From the NCBI GenBank assembly GCA_022579005.1, contig MU401579.1:1-64000 (forward strand): a stretch of 64,000 nucleotides of DNA, read 5' to 3'. Source of the stretch: Poronia punctata. Its lineage: Eukaryota > Ascomycota > Sordariomycetes > Xylariales > Xylariaceae. Below, in pieces: positions 62,893 through 64,000 of this stretch. The notes below the pieces were generated by a model. It did not search any database. It saw only the letters and a program-made list of their open reading frames with translations, and was not told the origin of the DNA. Positions within the stretch are counted from its first letter, which is position 1. Every line of letters starts with the position of its first letter. Position numbers and translations under genes: made by a program.

Positions 62893-63391
62893 AACCCAAA
62901 AAAAAAAAAAAAAAACACAAAACCACCCAAAAAAGGGAGAGNNNNNNNNNNGTGGGCGGGTGGTTTTTTGGGGTTTTTTTTTTCGTTTTTTTTCCCCCGT
63001 TCCAAACAATTAATTTAAATAAAAAAAAAACAACCCCCCCCCCCCCCCCCCCCCAAGCCCGGAATTACTAACATCAACAACAACAAAAAACAGAGTCTAC
63101 AACGCCTCCAAAGCAGCAGTAATCCAACTAGGTCGCAACCTAGCGATGGAATGGGGTCCTTCCGGAATCCGTGTCAACACCATCTCGCCGGGATACATCG
63201 TGACGGACATGGTGAAGAAGTTGTTCGAGCAATACCCGGAACGGGAGATCGAGTGGCCGAAACAGAACATGTTGGGGAAATTGAGCAAACCGGAAGATTA
63301 TAGAGGGGCGGCGGTTTTCTTGCTAAGTGATGCTAGTCGGTTCATGACGGGGGCGGATTTGAGGATTGATGGGGGGCATGCCGCTTGGTGA
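61976..63391 (+). CDS. Short-chain dehydrogenase/reductase, possibly mitochondrial
   Basis: Classical SDR. Exons 61976..62279, 62372..62765 and 63094..63391 give 331 residues. After a 65-residue Arg/Ser-rich leader without acidic residues (mitochondrial-targeting-like, inference), the Rossmann motif VSGGAQGLG lies at about residues 79-87. The catalytic Ser is in LVLIASMSG (about 220), and Tyr235/Lys239 in the YNASK motif come directly after intron 2. SPGYIVTDM and the C-terminal FMTGADLRIDGG complete the fold. This arrangement resembles fungal sorbose/D-arabinitol-type dehydrogenases; the substrate is not determinable. Junctions GAT-VHVLDRQ and ICP-VYNASK are in phase. Intron 2 (62766-63093) carries an assembly gap and homopolymer artefacts, so its length is unreliable, but both exon borders are intact. 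Confidence 0.93.
62942..62951. other. Assembly gap (10 N) in SDR intron 2
   Basis: Ten Ns are surrounded by long poly-C, poly-A and poly-T runs (about 62815-63053). The pattern matches the gap at 21504-21513, so the homopolymer sequence is probably an assembly or sequencing artefact rather than genomic. Confidence 0.85.
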
Positions 63392-64000
63392 TTGTATTTA
63401 TTTATGAGTCTTGCTTGGAATTGAGATGGGGGAGGAGGGGTGAGAGAAAGATGTGGTTGGTAAGGATAAAGGGTTTCTTCTTATGAGATCACTTGAAAGA
63501 AAAGAAAAAGGAGAAGGAAGGGGAATGAAGAGTTAAAAAAGCTGGCCTTTTTTTCCCCATAGCGATGGAGTTGGAGTCTAATAAGGCAAAATGGCATTTT
63601 TATTTTCATGATAAATAAAGGGGTAGCAGAAGCAGAGTATATCTTAAAATCGTTCATTCCAGGAATCTTTAGCTATGTTCTAGATTCATTTGTCCCGCAT
63701 GATACTTTGTTGTTTAATTCGTTCTTGTTTGCTTCATGTACTTGGTATCCGAACGGATATATATTTCTCATGCTGGTACAGAGCAGGGATCCTGGTTACA
63801 CGCGGGGTTGAATTGGGTTTCTTCTGTCTTAAGTAGTCCTTTTCACCCGTCTTTCATTTGGCTTGTTATATACATATTGGTATACATCTATAAGGTAGTA
63901 CGACCTTGATCATACATACCCTTTCCCATCCTTCAAAAAGCTTCCTGTCATACTCGTACACACCGAAAATTAAACGCGTCTACTACCTACCTACTCAGAC
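63392..64000. other. 3' flank of SDR gene
   Basis: Ordinary intergenic sequence to the window end. No gene recognised. Confidence 0.5.

Noticed and set aside
3839..63391. Secondary-metabolite cluster spanning the window
   Set aside because: HMG-CoA reductase, oxidoreductases and a Zn2Cys6 regulator are present, but no synthase, terpene cyclase or P450 is seen, and the genes are far apart among housekeeping genes.

Overview
The window is nuclear DNA from a filamentous ascomycete (Pezizomycotina, most likely Sordariomycetes). Genes are separated by kilobases of non-coding sequence and interrupted by short introns (about 54-230 bp) with GT..AG ends and CTAAC/CTGAC-like branch points. One end is an extremely A+T-rich block of the kind repeat-induced point mutation (RIP) leaves. 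The recognisable proteins (kexin, Snx4, Kap120, Pex2 with a fungal RING, HMG-CoA reductase, a Zn2Cys6 regulator, a GT90 transferase) are fungal by motif. The species cannot be named from sequence alone.

Layout. 1-1490: RIP-like A+T-rich relic. 2160-3248 (+): quinone-oxidoreductase-like MDR enzyme. 3839-7434 (-): HMG-CoA reductase, two exons. 10449-11283 (-): nicotinamidase, two exons. 12564-13730 (-): HSL-type alpha/beta hydrolase. 16614-19203 (+): kexin, three exons. 19756-23378 (-): a seven-exon, 875-residue protein with an HExxH motif and no family I can name, containing an assembly gap in its fifth intron. 24379-25870 (-): sorting nexin Snx4/Atg24. 26494 to about 29380 (-): GT90/CAP10-like membrane glycosyltransferase. 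30039-30138 (+): intron-containing tRNA-Ala(CGC). 30139-39060: nearly gene-free. 39061-40793 (+): PH-domain protein with a long charged tail. 42176-45352 (+): importin Kap120 with a GC-AG intron. 46577-48052 (-): peroxin Pex2. 48772-49270: a non-autonomous hAT-type element (MITE) with an 8-bp target duplication. 50438-53084 (+): seven-exon Zn2Cys6 transcription factor. 56409-57994 (+): aldehyde dehydrogenase. 61976-63391 (+): SDR dehydrogenase with a second assembly gap in an intron.

The genes do not form an obvious biosynthetic or defence cluster. They are mostly housekeeping functions: mevalonate/sterol synthesis, NAD salvage, late-Golgi proprotein processing, endosomal retrieval, nuclear import and peroxisome import. 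Three oxidoreductases and one regulator are scattered among them. The most novel items are the uncharacterised HExxH protein, the hAT MITE, and a lone C2H2-finger exon in the 30-39 kb desert. Exon boundaries were worked out by hand from splice signals and reading phase. Every multi-exon model except the GT90 5' end closes in frame from ATG to stop.
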